Below are positions 9,415-18,445 of a stretch of 64,000 bases of DNA, piece by piece. Position 1 is the stretch's first letter; every line of letters begins with the position of its first letter. Source of the stretch: Yoonia rosea (GTDB lineage: Bacteria; Pseudomonadota; Alphaproteobacteria; Rhodobacterales; Rhodobacteraceae); the NCBI RefSeq assembly GCF_900156505.1, contig NZ_FTPR01000004.1, forward strand, positions 211,014-275,013, given 5' to 3'. Made by a program: the position numbers and the translations under genes. Below the pieces are notes generated by a model that saw only the letters and a program-made list of their open reading frames with translations, was not told the DNA's origin and ran no database searches.

Positions 9415-9500
9415 GCGTTCTGCGAGACGCGTTTGAATGTCGGAAAAAATGGTCGATGCTACGAAGTGATTGCGGCCACTTGCGAGGCATCGCGCAAAGC

Positions 9501-9959
9501 CTACTTCAGCGCGCCCAAGAACGCCCGCAAACCCACATCATCGACTTTCTTGATCGCCTTTTTCAGCGGCACCCATTTGCGCTTGCGCAGGCCCGCTTCG
9601 GGGTAGGTTTTGGTCATCTGTTTCACGTCGATCCGGTACACGCTGACATGGCAGGGCGCGACCCGTCCGTCGTCAAAGCGTTTCTCGGTCACGTAGCCGC
9701 CAATCGGGGCTTTGCTGACCTTGCCTTTGCGTAATCCGGCCTCTTCCCAGGCTTCGATCTTGGCGGTTTCGGCGTCGGTGTGGCCGTCCATCGGCCAACC
9801 CTTGGGCACGATCCAGCGCCCACGCGAGGATTTCACCAAAAGCACCTCTTTTTCGTCCTTTCCGTCGCGCAGGCAAAGCGCGCCGACCTGCACAATTGCA
9901 GTCGGATCAACGACACGGACCTCGCGGCCCGTCCAAAAAGAGCGGTCAAGATTACTCAT
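9501..9959 (-). CDS. NUDIX hydrolase
   Basis: 152 residues with a Nudix box GWPMDGHTDAETAKIEAWEE followed by AGL. The catalytic metal-binding glutamates (IEA...EE) are kept, but the first Glu of the box is His and the usual REU Arg is Ile. Upstream is WIVPKGWP, typical of the diadenosine/diphosphoinositol polyphosphate hydrolase branch, which cleaves nucleoside or inositol pyrophosphates. The protein is soluble and cytosolic. It is monocistronic, facing the gcrA terminator. The exact substrate is not determined by the sequence. Confidence 0.88.
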   Translation of the reverse strand: MSNLDRSFWTGREVRVVDPTAIVQVGALCLRDGKDEKEVLLVKSSRGRWIVPKGWPMDGHTDAETAKIEAWEEAGLRKGKVSKAPIGGYVTEKRFDDGRVAPCHVSVYRIDVKQMTKTYPEAGLRKRKWVPLKKAIKKVDDVGLRAFLGALK

Positions 9960-10026
9960 ATACCTGCCAATGGCGTATTTTTATTACGTTCTTGATAACA
10001 CAGAGCGAATCAATGCGCAAATGGTG

Positions 10027-12432
10027 TCAGCTGCCGCGGGGTTTGGCGCGCAGGGTGGGGTCTGCTTCGGTCGGGTCCTCGGGCCATGGGTGGCGTGGAT
10101 AGCGCCCACGCATGTCGCGCCTGACATCAGCATAAGAGCTGGCCCAAAAGCCGACGATATCCTGTGTGACCTGCACGGGCTTTTGCCCCGGTGACAGCAG
10201 GGTGATTTTCAATGGTGTGCGTCCGACGGTTGGGTGCGTGGTGACGCCGAACATTTCTTGCAGGCGCAGGGTGATTGCGGGGGCGTCGCCGTCGTAGTCA
10301 ATCGGGATCTTGCGCCCCAGCGGCGTTTCGAAATGTGCGGGCGCTGCATGGTCAAGCCGCTGCATCTGGTCCCAGTCCAGCATGGCACGCAGGGCGGGCA
10401 GGATATCAAAGCGTTTCCAGTCCTCGGCGCTTCGCACAGCAGTCAGATGCGGGAGCAGCCAGTCCTCCAGCGTGTTCAGTAGCGTTGCATCATCCATTGC
10501 TGGCAGGCCTTCTACCAAAGCAACGCGCGCGCGCAGGCGATCAGCCGCGGGCGACGGGCGTAGCCCAAGCTGGCGCACACCATCAAGCATGGCCTTTGCC
10601 ACGGCCTCATCCGGCGCATCCGACCACTGCCTGTCATCCAGTGCCAATGCGCCAAACCGTTCCTGCTGGCGGGTCATGACCTTGCGGTCGCGTTTGGACC
10701 ATTCGCAGATGTCGGTCCATGCGATCTGGTCGGCAAAAAGGTCGCGCAATTCGCGTTCTGTGACCGTGACAGCCTGCCTGATAAGGGCCTCGCGCGTGTC
10801 GCCATCCAGATCGGTGGCCACGATCAGCCGCGCCCCCGCCATCGGGTCGGCGGCGTCGAGCACAGCCCCTTTGCCACCTGACAGCACATAGCGCGGGTCA
10901 TCGCCTTTGCGCCGCAGGCCGATGCGGTCCGGGTAGGCGAGGGCGGCTTGCTGGCCCAGCGTGAGGGGGGCTTTGTCGGGCAGGCCTTTAGACAAGCGCG
11001 GGATTTCGGATTTGATTTGCGCCAGTGCCGCGGGATGCGCGGTGCCGGGCCCGTCGTAGCGCCCCTTCAGTGACGCGATGCGCAGCGCCAGATCAACAGG
11101 CGCGCCGCGCAGCGGATCGCGCGCCGCCAGCAGGGCCGCAAGTGGGGCTGCAGCCTTGCCTGCAATCTGCAGCATATGGGCCAGACGCGGATGCAAGGGC
11201 AGGGCTGCGAGTGCGCGCCCATGTGGGGTAATACGGTGCGCGCCGTCCAGCGCACCAAGACTTCGCAGCAAGGCGCGGGCTTCGGTCAATGCGCCTATCG
11301 GCGGGGGGGTAAGGAAAGCCAGATCATCGCTGCCCCAGACGGCCAGTTCCAGCGCGAGGCCTGCGAGATCAGCAGCTTCGATTTCGGCAGGCGCGAAAGC
11401 GGGCAATGCGCCGTGTTCGCCCTTGGTCCACAGGCAATAGGCGTCGCCGGGGGCCACACGGCCTGCGCGGCCTGCACGTTGGGTGGCTTCGGCCTTGCTG
11501 ACTTTTTCAGTGACCAACTGCGACATGCCAGAGCTTGGATCAAACCGCGCGCGGCGGGCGCGGCCAGCATCCACGACCACGCGGATATCCTCGATGGTGA
11601 GCGAGGTTTCGGCGATCGAGGTGGACAGCACAATTTTGCGGCCCTCTTTCAGCGGCGCTATCGCTTTGCGTTGCTCGGCAAAGGGCAGCGCGCCATAGAG
11701 CGGGCGGATGGTGCAGTCGGTGGGCAGGCGGTCTTGCAAAAGGGCGGCGGTCCGGCGGATTTCACCTTCACCCGGCAGGAAAACAAGGACGCCGCCTTGC
11801 GTCTCGGCCACGGCGGTGGCAACCAGATCGGCTGTGGCTTGCTCCAGCCTTTGGGTTTTCGGCACGGAGCGATCAAGGAAATGTGTGGTGACGGGAAAAG
11901 CGCGGCCTTCGGAGGTGATCACGGGGGCGTCGTCAAGCATTGTGGCAACGGGGGCCGCGTCGAGCGTTGCGGACATGACAAGCACGATCAGGTCGGGGCG
12001 CAGCACGCTGCGGCTTTCCCATGTGAGCGCAAGGCCAAGGTCTGCATTCAGCGAGCGTTCATGGAATTCGTCAAAAATCACGGCACCGATGCCTGTCAGT
12101 TCAGGATCGGACTGGATCATGCGGGTCAGGATGCCTTCGGTAACGACCTCGATCCTGCTGCCGGCTTTGCTATCGCCGCGCATACGGTAACCGACGGTTT
12201 GGCCCGGTGCCTCACCCAACCCTTCGGCCAGACGCTCGGCCGCGGCGCGAGCGGCAAGGCGGCGGGGTTCGAGCATGATGATCTTGCCGGTGGTGAGCTT
12301 TGCCTCAAGCATCGCCAATGGCACGCGGGTGGTTTTGCCTGCCCCTGGTGGCGCTTGCAGAACGGCACAGCCGGAGGCGGCAAGGGCCGCCATCAGTTCG
12401 GGCAGGACAGGATCAATCGGCAAGGCGGTCAT
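10027..12432 (-). CDS. hrpB: ATP-dependent helicase HrpB
   Basis: An 801-residue DEAH-type helicase. Walker A APPGAGKTT is near residue 26, motif II is DEFH followed by ERS (the HrpB variant), motif III is SATLD and motif VI QRAGRAGR. The HA2 region and the long HrpB-specific C-terminal domain ending ...HPWPEDPTEADPT follow. In E. coli HrpB is a nonessential RNA-helicase-like protein of unclear target. It is monocistronic. The long open frames on the opposite strand here follow from GC-rich codon bias. Confidence 0.93.
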   Translation of the reverse strand: MTALPIDPVLPELMAALAASGCAVLQAPPGAGKTTRVPLAMLEAKLTTGKIIMLEPRRLAARAAAERLAEGLGEAPGQTVGYRMRGDSKAGSRIEVVTEGILTRMIQSDPELTGIGAVIFDEFHERSLNADLGLALTWESRSVLRPDLIVLVMSATLDAAPVATMLDDAPVITSEGRAFPVTTHFLDRSVPKTQRLEQATADLVATAVAETQGGVLVFLPGEGEIRRTAALLQDRLPTDCTIRPLYGALPFAEQRKAIAPLKEGRKIVLSTSIAETSLTIEDIRVVVDAGRARRARFDPSSGMSQLVTEKVSKAEATQRAGRAGRVAPGDAYCLWTKGEHGALPAFAPAEIEAADLAGLALELAVWGSDDLAFLTPPPIGALTEARALLRSLGALDGAHRITPHGRALAALPLHPRLAHMLQIAGKAAAPLAALLAARDPLRGAPVDLALRIASLKGRYDGPGTAHPAALAQIKSEIPRLSKGLPDKAPLTLGQQAALAYPDRIGLRRKGDDPRYVLSGGKGAVLDAADPMAGARLIVATDLDGDTREALIRQAVTVTERELRDLFADQIAWTDICEWSKRDRKVMTRQQERFGALALDDRQWSDAPDEAVAKAMLDGVRQLGLRPSPAADRLRARVALVEGLPAMDDATLLNTLEDWLLPHLTAVRSAEDWKRFDILPALRAMLDWDQMQRLDHAAPAHFETPLGRKIPIDYDGDAPAITLRLQEMFGVTTHPTVGRTPLKITLLSPGQKPVQVTQDIVGFWASSYADVRRDMRGRYPRHPWPEDPTEADPTLRAKPRGS

Positions 12433-12525
12433 GCCGCAAGCTTTGCCATAAGGCGGATCAAGACGCCACCTTACATGGTGCTGCGGTCCAATGCCGGAAG
12501 GTTGGTTTCAATCCACGTCACACAG

Positions 12526-12554
12526 AAAAACCCGGCCGCTTGCACGACCGGGTT
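12526..12554 (-). terminator. rho-independent terminator of rpmB
   Basis: Read leftward, AACCCGGTCG pairs with CGGCCGGGTT (10 bp with one G-U pair) around a TGCAAG loop and is followed by a run of T (A-run 12526-12530 on the plus strand). It starts 25 bases after the rpmB stop. Confidence 0.85.
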
Positions 12555-12579
12555 CAAATCTGTCTCAAGGAAGATCAGC

Positions 12580-12864
12580 TTAGGCTGCAGTTGCCTTGGC
12601 GATCTCTTTCTTGATTTTCAGCGCATCAGCGGAAAGCTCTGCATCTTTGGCTTTTGCCATGAATGCGTCCAGACCACCGCGGTGATCAACAGTGCGCAGT
12701 GCCGCGTTGGAGATTTTCAGTTTGAAAGACCGGCCCAGCACGTCGGACATCAAAGTGACGTCCTGCAGGTTTGGCAAAAAACGGCGGCGGGTACGGTTTT
12801 TGGCGTGGCTGACATTGTTGCCAGACATCGGGCCTTTTCCAGTCAGTTCGCAACGGCGCGACAT
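12580..12864 (-). CDS. rpmB: 50S ribosomal protein L28
   Basis: 94 residues, basic, starting [20 protein letters not shown], which is the conserved L28 N-terminus. Next come [12 protein letters not shown] and, in the C-terminal half, the family-typical [11 protein letters not shown] segment. The start at 12864 is set by this N-terminus; a frame extending to 12897 is not typical. It is a structural component of the large ribosomal subunit. Followed by its own strong terminator and separated from hrpB, so a single-gene transcript. Confidence 0.96.
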   Translation of the reverse strand: MSRRCELTGKGPMSGNNVSHAKNRTRRRFLPNLQDVTLMSDVLGRSFKLKISNAALRTVDHRGGLDAFMAKAKDAELSADALKIKKEIAKATAA

Positions 12865-13017
12865 GAGCGTTATCCTTGTTCTTTGGACATCCGCCACCCG
12901 GGTGGTGGGGTATCCTGTGATACGGGTTATGGACCCCGCATCGGCAGGGTCGTGAATAAGATTAGCGCGAGATAGGCGGATTCCTTGATCCCGTCAACCG
13001 CTTTGCCGCGTGAAGGG

Positions 13018-14043
13018 TCAGGTTTCTGACCCCGTTTTGCCCGCGTCACCACCAAGCCGCAGACGCAATGGCCCCAAGACCTGTTCCGCGGCGGCTGTGG
13101 GCGGGGTACGGCCGGCTTTGACGTCCGCCTCGGCGGCCTTCATGCAGGCGGCGGTTTGCGGATCATTTTGCAACATATCCAGCAGGCCGTTGCGGACGTC
13201 TTCGCCGAACCAATAGGCCGCCTGTGCCTCGCGCGTGGCCGTCCAGATGCTGTTGTCACGCCGCCACTGGATCAGTGTTTCCATTTCCTTCCACGCAGCC
13301 TCTAGCCCCTCGACTTCAAGCGCGGAAATCGTGAGCGCTTTGGGAAATCCGTCGGGGTCCTGCATGCGTTTGCGCAATAGGCGCAGCGCGCCCGCATAGT
13401 CGGCGCAGGTGCGCATCGCTTGCGGCTTCAGATCGCCATCGGCTTTGTTTACGAGGATCAGGTCAGCCATTTCCATGATGCCACGCTTGACGCCTTGCAA
13501 TTCGTCCCCGCCCGCAGGGGCAAGCAGCAGCACAAAAAGATCGGCCATCTGTGCCACGACAGTCTCGGATTGCCCGACGCCCACGGTTTCGATCAGCACG
13601 ACATCAAATCCAGCCGCTTCACAGAGTGCCACCGCTTCGCGTGAACGCCGCGCGACACCGCCCAATTGGGTCTGGCTGGGCGAGGGGCGAATAAAGGCGT
13701 TTGGATCGCGGGCCAGATGGTCCATGCGGGTCTTATCACCTAAAATCGACCCGCCCGAACGTGCGGAAGACGGATCAACCGCCAGAACTGCCACGCGCTT
13801 GCCCAGACCGGTCAGCATGAGCCCGAAACTTTCGATAAATGTGGATTTGCCCACACCTGGGGTGCCTGAGAGGCCGATCCGCAGGGCCTGTTTTCCGGTG
13901 CCCAGCGTCTCGAGTAACGCCAACGCATCGGCGCGGTGGTCCGCACGGCCGCTTTCCACCAGCGTAATGGCGCGCGCCAGTGCGCGTCTGTCACCGCGCT
14001 GCACGCCCTCGGCCAGGGCCTTGATATCAGTCGTCCTGCTCAT
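13018..14043 (-). CDS. meaB: MeaB/ArgK-type G3E GTPase (methylmalonyl-CoA mutase chaperone)
   Basis: 341 residues. The P-loop GTPGVGKS is at 60-67, followed by VLAVDPSSARSGGSILGDKTRM, the family's switch region, then ETVGVGQSE and the NKADGD guanine-specificity motif. MeaB protects and loads methylmalonyl-CoA mutase with adenosylcobalamin. The mutase gene is not within the window, so the partner is inferred from the family. It follows the sirtuin gene by 39 bases on the same strand, so the two may be cotranscribed. Confidence 0.92.
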   Translation of the reverse strand: MSRTTDIKALAEGVQRGDRRALARAITLVESGRADHRADALALLETLGTGKQALRIGLSGTPGVGKSTFIESFGLMLTGLGKRVAVLAVDPSSARSGGSILGDKTRMDHLARDPNAFIRPSPSQTQLGGVARRSREAVALCEAAGFDVVLIETVGVGQSETVVAQMADLFVLLLAPAGGDELQGVKRGIMEMADLILVNKADGDLKPQAMRTCADYAGALRLLRKRMQDPDGFPKALTISALEVEGLEAAWKEMETLIQWRRDNSIWTATREAQAAYWFGEDVRNGLLDMLQNDPQTAACMKAAEADVKAGRTPPTAAAEQVLGPLRLRLGGDAGKTGSET

Positions 14044-14082
14044 GGCACCTTTCTTATCCGGTGGGGGCCAAAGGTCCAGCCC

Positions 14083-14754
14083 TCAGCACAGCTCTGCCAC
14101 CCATGCAGGCACGGCCTGTGTGGCGGGCCCAAAGCGATGCGCGTCAAATGCGTTTGCCCGCGCCGAGGGTTCCAGATTGATCTCGAGCGTCTGTCCCTGC
14201 GCCAGTTCCACCAGACCGGCGGCGGGATAGACTTCGGCCGAGGTGCCAATGGCCACAAAAAGATCAGCGGTTGCAACGGCGTGGGCGATTGCGTCCATGT
14301 GATAGGGAATTTCGCCAAACCAGACGACATCGGGGCGTGTGGCTTCTGCGCGGCAGGCGGGGCAGGGGTCTTGTGTGGACATGACGAGGGGCGCGTCCCA
14401 GCGGGCATCGCATTGCGCACAAAGCGCGCGCATCAGTTCCCCATGCATATGGATTACATCCGGCGAACCTGCACGGTGGTGCAGATCATCAATGTTCTGG
14501 GTAATCAGGGTCACGTCATGCGCGCTTGCGGCAAGGGCGGCAAGCGCCGCATGCGCTGCATTGGGTGACGCCTCGGCGCAATTGGCGCGCCGTGCATTGT
14601 AGAAATCATGCACCAGCGCAGGGTTGCGGGCGAAGCCTTCGGGAGTTGCGACCTCGTTCAGATCGTATTGCGTCCAAAGCCCGTCCACATCGCGGAACGT
14701 GCCCAATCCGCTTTCCGCCGAGATGCCGGCGCCTGTTAGAATTGCAATCTTCAT
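14083..14754 (-). CDS. cobB: NAD-dependent protein deacylase (Sir2 family)
   Basis: A 223-residue sirtuin. The NAD-binding start is ILTGAGISAESGLGTFRD, TQNIDDLH carries the ribose/nicotinamide contacts and the catalytic His lies in MHGEL. A zinc-binding CAQC/CPAC set follows, then WFGE and GTSAEVYPAAGL. The latter, together with the bacterial class-III pattern, suggests desuccinylation as well as deacetylation. MKIAIL at 14754 is preferred over the upstream start at 14790 because the Rossmann strand then begins at the N-terminus. Upstream of meaB; protein acylation and propionyl/methylmalonyl metabolism may be linked, which is inference. Confidence 0.93.
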   Translation of the reverse strand: MKIAILTGAGISAESGLGTFRDVDGLWTQYDLNEVATPEGFARNPALVHDFYNARRANCAEASPNAAHAALAALAASAHDVTLITQNIDDLHHRAGSPDVIHMHGELMRALCAQCDARWDAPLVMSTQDPCPACRAEATRPDVVWFGEIPYHMDAIAHAVATADLFVAIGTSAEVYPAAGLVELAQGQTLEINLEPSARANAFDAHRFGPATQAVPAWVAELC

Positions 14755-14860
14755 GTCCGGAGTGTGGGCGCGAATTGGCCGGTGCGGCAAGTGTTTTACC
14801 CAACTTTCTGGTCGCCGTGTTTTCGGTTTGCTAGGCTTGATGCATTACAAGGGGTTAGGA

Positions 14861-15289
14861 ATGCGGATTGTTTTTGTTTGTCTAGGTAATATCTGCCGTT
14901 CACCTGCTGCCGAAGGGGTGATGCGCAAGCTCGCACCGCATCTGACGCTGGATAGCGCGGGCACGGGAGGGTGGCATGTGGGTGATGCCCCTTACGGGCC
15001 GATGCAAGAGGCCGCACATACGCGGGGGTATGACCTGAGCGGATTACGGGCGCGGCAGTTCACGCGCAGGGATTTTGAAAATTTTGACCTGATCGTTGCG
15101 ATGGACCGCCAGAACAAGGCCGATATCGAACGGCTGAGACCCAAAGGCAACGCGACTCCTGTCCAGTGTCTGGCCGATAATGATGTGCCCGATCCCTACT
15201 ACACGCGGGATTTTGATGGGGCGCTGGCGATGATCGAGCGCGCCGCTAAGCGTCTACTGGCTGACATATCTCGCCGGCAAGATCTGTGA
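14861..15289 (+). CDS. low molecular weight protein-tyrosine phosphatase
   Basis: 142 residues. The N-terminal P-loop VCLGNICRSPAAEG contains the CX5R catalytic signature, and DVPDPYY supplies the general-acid Asp. The start at 14861 puts the P-loop at the usual residue 7-14 and has a GGGG/TAGGA purine stretch just upstream; the frame itself is open much further. It dephosphorylates phosphotyrosine or related small substrates. Its last 44 bases overlap the 3' end of the convergent lipoprotein gene. Confidence 0.92.
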   Translation: MRIVFVCLGNICRSPAAEGVMRKLAPHLTLDSAGTGGWHVGDAPYGPMQEAAHTRGYDLSGLRARQFTRRDFENFDLIVAMDRQNKADIERLRPKGNATPVQCLADNDVPDPYYTRDFDGALAMIERAAKRLLADISRRQDL

Positions 15290-15569
15290 ACGCGCGGTAG
15301 CGCACCCAGAAGTTTTCATCACCGGGGCGGTCGGACTGGCGGGTATCCTGTGCCAGTTGCGGGTCCGCGAAAAAGCCGACCACGCGCGCCTGATCGCTGC
15401 CCGAGAGCGATTGGTTGGCCACTTGTTGGATGCATGAACACAATGCAGGTGACGCCGCGCGACGGTCCGCATCAAGGCAAGCGCGCGAGATGTCACCGGT
15501 TGCGCCACGGCTGCCGCCGCCACAAGCTGCCACTGATGCCAATGCACCTGCCATCAAGAAATACCGCAT
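15246..15569 (-). CDS. small putative lipoprotein, unknown function
   Basis: 107 residues with a short N-terminal hydrophobic stretch and a lipobox ending in Cys16 (ASVAAC), followed by a Gly-rich tether. The mature part contains three further cysteines (ACLDAD, LCSCIQQ) and one near the end, and the family pattern of QVANQSLSGSDQARVVGFFADP. I recall similar unnamed proteins in other roseobacters. The gene overlaps the phosphatase gene tail to tail by 44 bases. The role is unknown. Confidence 0.65.
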   Translation of the reverse strand: MRYFLMAGALASVAACGGGSRGATGDISRACLDADRRAASPALCSCIQQVANQSLSGSDQARVVGFFADPQLAQDTRQSDRPGDENFWVRYRAFTDLAGEICQPVDA

Positions 15570-15725
15570 TTGCCAATCCTCTGCCCGGCCCCCGGGTTTG
15601 CCCCGGGTGATCCATGTTCGCGTCTCGGGTGCAATTTAGCCGATGCAGGGTGCAAAGCAACGATCCATTTTCGCGATGCGGCACAGCACCGCGTCTTCTG
15701 GCGATGCAGTTGGGCCAAAAGGGGG

Positions 15726-16328
15726 CTACTGCATCATCATCTCATGGACTGCAGCCATGCCGCGGTCGGACATTGCGGTCACCTCGGCTGCGTGTTCATG
15801 CAGGGCGGCGACAAGTTTGGGGTCCAGTGCTGTCTGCATCACTACAATGCCATCGTCAGTGACGGCTATATCGGTGTCGATTTCGTCGCCGCGCGCAAAA
15901 AAGATATCCAGCGTGCCGCTTTGGATCAGGATCTCGGGGTCGTCCTTGTTTTCGACGCGGGCGATCATACCAACGACATGGCTTACCAGCTGATCCATCA
16001 CTTCTGGATCCGAAGAGCGTGTCACTGTTGTGATCCCGTTTGGCAGATTGGTAACTTCGCGCGTGATGGTTTCAAAATTGCGGAACAGAACCGCAAGTTC
16101 GTTGCTTTCTTCGGGTGTCGCGTTTCGGCCGCGCAGGCCCGGCATGTTCACCTCATCATGTCCCGTCCCGTCGGCACCGTGCATGTGCCCGCCGCCAGCC
16201 ATGTGGTGTGACAACAAGTAGAAGGTATTCGTGCGCCATAAAGCGATGCCGCCAACCGCGACAGCCAGTACGACAGTAAGTGCAATGACGGTACGGGGCT
16301 TGCCGAATTTCATAAGTGGGGATGTCAT
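15726..16328 (-). CDS. membrane-anchored hypothetical protein
   Basis: About 200 residues. One membrane segment lies at roughly 12-30 (ALTVVLAVAVGGIALW), followed by a His/Gly/Met-rich stretch (HHMAGGGHMHGADGTGHDE) that looks metal-binding. A helical periplasmic domain with several conserved-looking acidic positions comes next, and the C-terminus ends HEMMMQ. The ATG at 16328 is preferred over an upstream GTG at 16370. It lies 66 bases downstream of the sigma-54-type regulator and may share its transcript. The His/Met-rich segment suggests copper or another soft metal; this is inference. Confidence 0.6.
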   Translation of the reverse strand: MTSPLMKFGKPRTVIALTVVLAVAVGGIALWRTNTFYLLSHHMAGGGHMHGADGTGHDEVNMPGLRGRNATPEESNELAVLFRNFETITREVTNLPNGITTVTRSSDPEVMDQLVSHVVGMIARVENKDDPEILIQSGTLDIFFARGDEIDTDIAVTDDGIVVMQTALDPKLVAALHEHAAEVTAMSDRGMAAVHEMMMQ

Positions 16329-16394
16329 CTGGGGTCCGATATGTTTGCGCGTTGCAATGACCCCTATCACGAATTTTGCGGTGGGTATGTTTTT

Positions 16395-18242
16395 CTAGGC
16401 CCAGTCGTCGGGTGACAGACCAAGCGTCTTGATCCGCGAATAGAGCGTTGTTGGTTTGACGCCCAAAAGCGCCGCCGCCCCGTTGGGGCCTGACACGCGA
16501 CCGTTGGTTTCCTGCAGGCAGGCAATCGTATTGGCCACGCGGATTTGCTCGATATCCGCCTCGCTCAGCAGTGTCGTGATCTTGCGTGTGGCGGGGGCCG
16601 CGTCGGGGTGGATATCAACCACCAGCTTGCCTCCTTGCGACACAATCGCGCCGCGCTCGATCACATTGGCCAACTCACGCACGTTTCCGGGCCAGTCGTA
16701 TTGTTGCAGGGTGCGGATTGTCCCTTCGGTGATGATGGGAGGCGTGCGGCTGAGCCTTTTGCACACGAGATTGAGGAAATGTGCGGCCAGCAGCGGGATA
16801 TCATCGGGGCGTTCGCGCAGGGGCGTGCAGTGGATCGGAAAAACGTTGAGAAAGAACACGAGTTCCGGTCGCATCCGTCCGGCTTGCACCTCGCGGTCAA
16901 GGTTCCGGCTGGTCGAGGCGACGACCCGTAGTTCAAGACTGCGCGCGCGGTCGTCGCCCAATCGCGTAACCCTGCGATTTTGCAGCGCGTCGAGCAGTTG
17001 GCCTTGTTGCTCCAGCGGGATATCGGCCACTTCATCAAGGAAAAGCGTGCCGCCATGGGCCAGTTCCAGCTTGCCGGGTTTGTCGCGTAATGCGCCTGTG
17101 AAGGCACCGCGCACATGGCCGAAGAGTTCACTTTCGAACATATCGGGCGTGACCGAGCCGCATTTGAAGTGGATCAGGGGCCGCCTGCGCCTGTCGCTGT
17201 CGTTATGGATGGCCGAGGCGACCATGGCTTTGCCAGTGCCGCTTTCGCCGGTAATCAGCACATTGGCCTGCGTGCGCGACACCATTTCGACCCGTTGCAG
17301 GATTTGCTGGATCGCAGGGGATTGGCCGACAACATCATGGTGCGCGCGTTCGATGCTGATCGCCTCTTGCAGATAGGCGTTTTCCTGTTCGAGCCGGTCG
17401 CGCAGTGCGGCGACCTGATCCATCGCTTCGCGCAGCTTGCGTTCGTTTTCCCAGCGTTCGGTGATATCGCGGAAGATGACCACAGCACCGGCCAGCCGCT
17501 GGCCCTCGTAGATCGGGGTTGAGACGTATTCGACGCGGATGGGCTTGCCATCCTTGCGCCAGAACACCTCATCCTCGATGCGGTTGACCTGCTCATAGCG
17601 GAAGGATTGGTAGATCGGGCATTCATGCGACGGGTAAACCTCACCATCTAGGTGGTGGTGGTGGATTTTGGTGTGGATGTCTTCGCCAAGAAGGTCTTCA
17701 TCCGTCCAGCCCAGCATTTCCTGCGCCGCACGATTTACAAAAGTTGTCTTGCCGTCGGCGTTGACCCCGTAGATCCCTTCGCCCGCCGCATTCAGGATCA
17801 GCTGGTTTTGCCGTTCGAGTTCGGAAAAGAATGCCTGTGCGCGCTGCCATTCCAGAATACCACCGTTATACATGCTTGCCGCCTGTACCGCCTCGGCGCG
17901 GCGCTCGAGGGCTGCAAGATCGGTGATCTGCAGCGTGAGTGTCTTGCCGTCAGAGCGGCCGTTGATTTCGCAATTTATGCGGTCATTTTCGCGGGTGCGT
18001 AAAATAATGCGCCGTGTCCATGCCTCTCCGCGGTAGATGACTTCATCAACAAACAGGATCATGTGCGGCACATCATCTGCCACGAGATTGGAAAAGCGTG
18101 AGCCGACCAAAGACGGGTCTTTGAGCAGCGCATGGGCCTGCGGAGTGGCGGCCAGAATCTCGTCTGTGTCGAGATCAAGGATCAGCGTTGCGCCGAATGC
18201 GCCGGCAAGACGGGAATCAGGGGTGCGGTCTTGAATGTTCAT
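16395..18242 (-). CDS. PAS-containing sigma-54-dependent transcriptional activator
   Basis: 615 residues. An N-terminal PAS-like region (about 10-120) is followed by a second PAS/PAC domain (about 150-265) with an unusual HHHH...HECP segment. A coiled linker leads to the AAA+ domain with a P-loop GESGTGKAM, GAFTGA for sigma-54 contact, FLDEVAD Walker B and WPGNVREL. A Fis-type helix-turn-helix lies at the C-terminus (GAAALLGVKPTTLYSRI). In the P-loop the usual Glu after GTGK is Ala. It is divergent from the cyanate operon and is its likely regulator; the signal sensed by the PAS domains is unknown. Confidence 0.9.
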   Translation of the reverse strand: MNIQDRTPDSRLAGAFGATLILDLDTDEILAATPQAHALLKDPSLVGSRFSNLVADDVPHMILFVDEVIYRGEAWTRRIILRTRENDRINCEINGRSDGKTLTLQITDLAALERRAEAVQAASMYNGGILEWQRAQAFFSELERQNQLILNAAGEGIYGVNADGKTTFVNRAAQEMLGWTDEDLLGEDIHTKIHHHHLDGEVYPSHECPIYQSFRYEQVNRIEDEVFWRKDGKPIRVEYVSTPIYEGQRLAGAVVIFRDITERWENERKLREAMDQVAALRDRLEQENAYLQEAISIERAHHDVVGQSPAIQQILQRVEMVSRTQANVLITGESGTGKAMVASAIHNDSDRRRRPLIHFKCGSVTPDMFESELFGHVRGAFTGALRDKPGKLELAHGGTLFLDEVADIPLEQQGQLLDALQNRRVTRLGDDRARSLELRVVASTSRNLDREVQAGRMRPELVFFLNVFPIHCTPLRERPDDIPLLAAHFLNLVCKRLSRTPPIITEGTIRTLQQYDWPGNVRELANVIERGAIVSQGGKLVVDIHPDAAPATRKITTLLSEADIEQIRVANTIACLQETNGRVSGPNGAAALLGVKPTTLYSRIKTLGLSPDDWA

Positions 18243-18286
18243 TTTCCAATCGAAGCGGACATCGGGTCATGTGGCAATACGAAAAG

Positions 18287-18309
18287 TCGTAATTTACGAT
18301 AAATCGTAA
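18287..18309. promoter_or_regulatory. triple half-site operator candidate between regulator and cyanate operon
   Basis: Three half-sites alternate: TCGTAA (18287-18292), TTACGAT (18294-18300) and ATCGTAA (18303-18309). The first two form a palindrome with a 1-base centre, the last two a palindrome with a 2-base centre. It lies 45-67 bases upstream of the regulator start and about 140 upstream of the binding-protein start. It could bind the adjacent activator. I could not find a convincing -24/-12 element in the 203-base gap. Confidence 0.55.
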
Positions 18310-18445
18310 TTCTGTGATTGTGGGAAACTACCTTAACATATTGTTATAAATATAAAATATAGAATTAACTTTTTGTCGCCCCTCGCTTTCAGTGTCACCT
18401 AGTTCTGCGTCAGTATCATTCCAAAGTTTGACAGGAGTGACGAGA

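Noticed and set aside
11176..12975. A 599-codon open frame on the plus strand
   Set aside because: It lies antisense over hrpB and rpmB, matches no family and has the skewed composition expected of a GC-rich shadow frame.
13015..13036. GGGTCAG-GTTT-CTGACCC hairpin at the meaB stop
   Set aside because: The T-run lies on the wrong side for meaB, which is transcribed leftward, and no plus-strand gene ends here.
18310..18445. Search for a sigma-54 -24/-12 promoter before the cyanate operon
   Set aside because: No GG-N10-GC with proper flanks was found, despite the adjacent sigma-54-type activator; I do not claim one.
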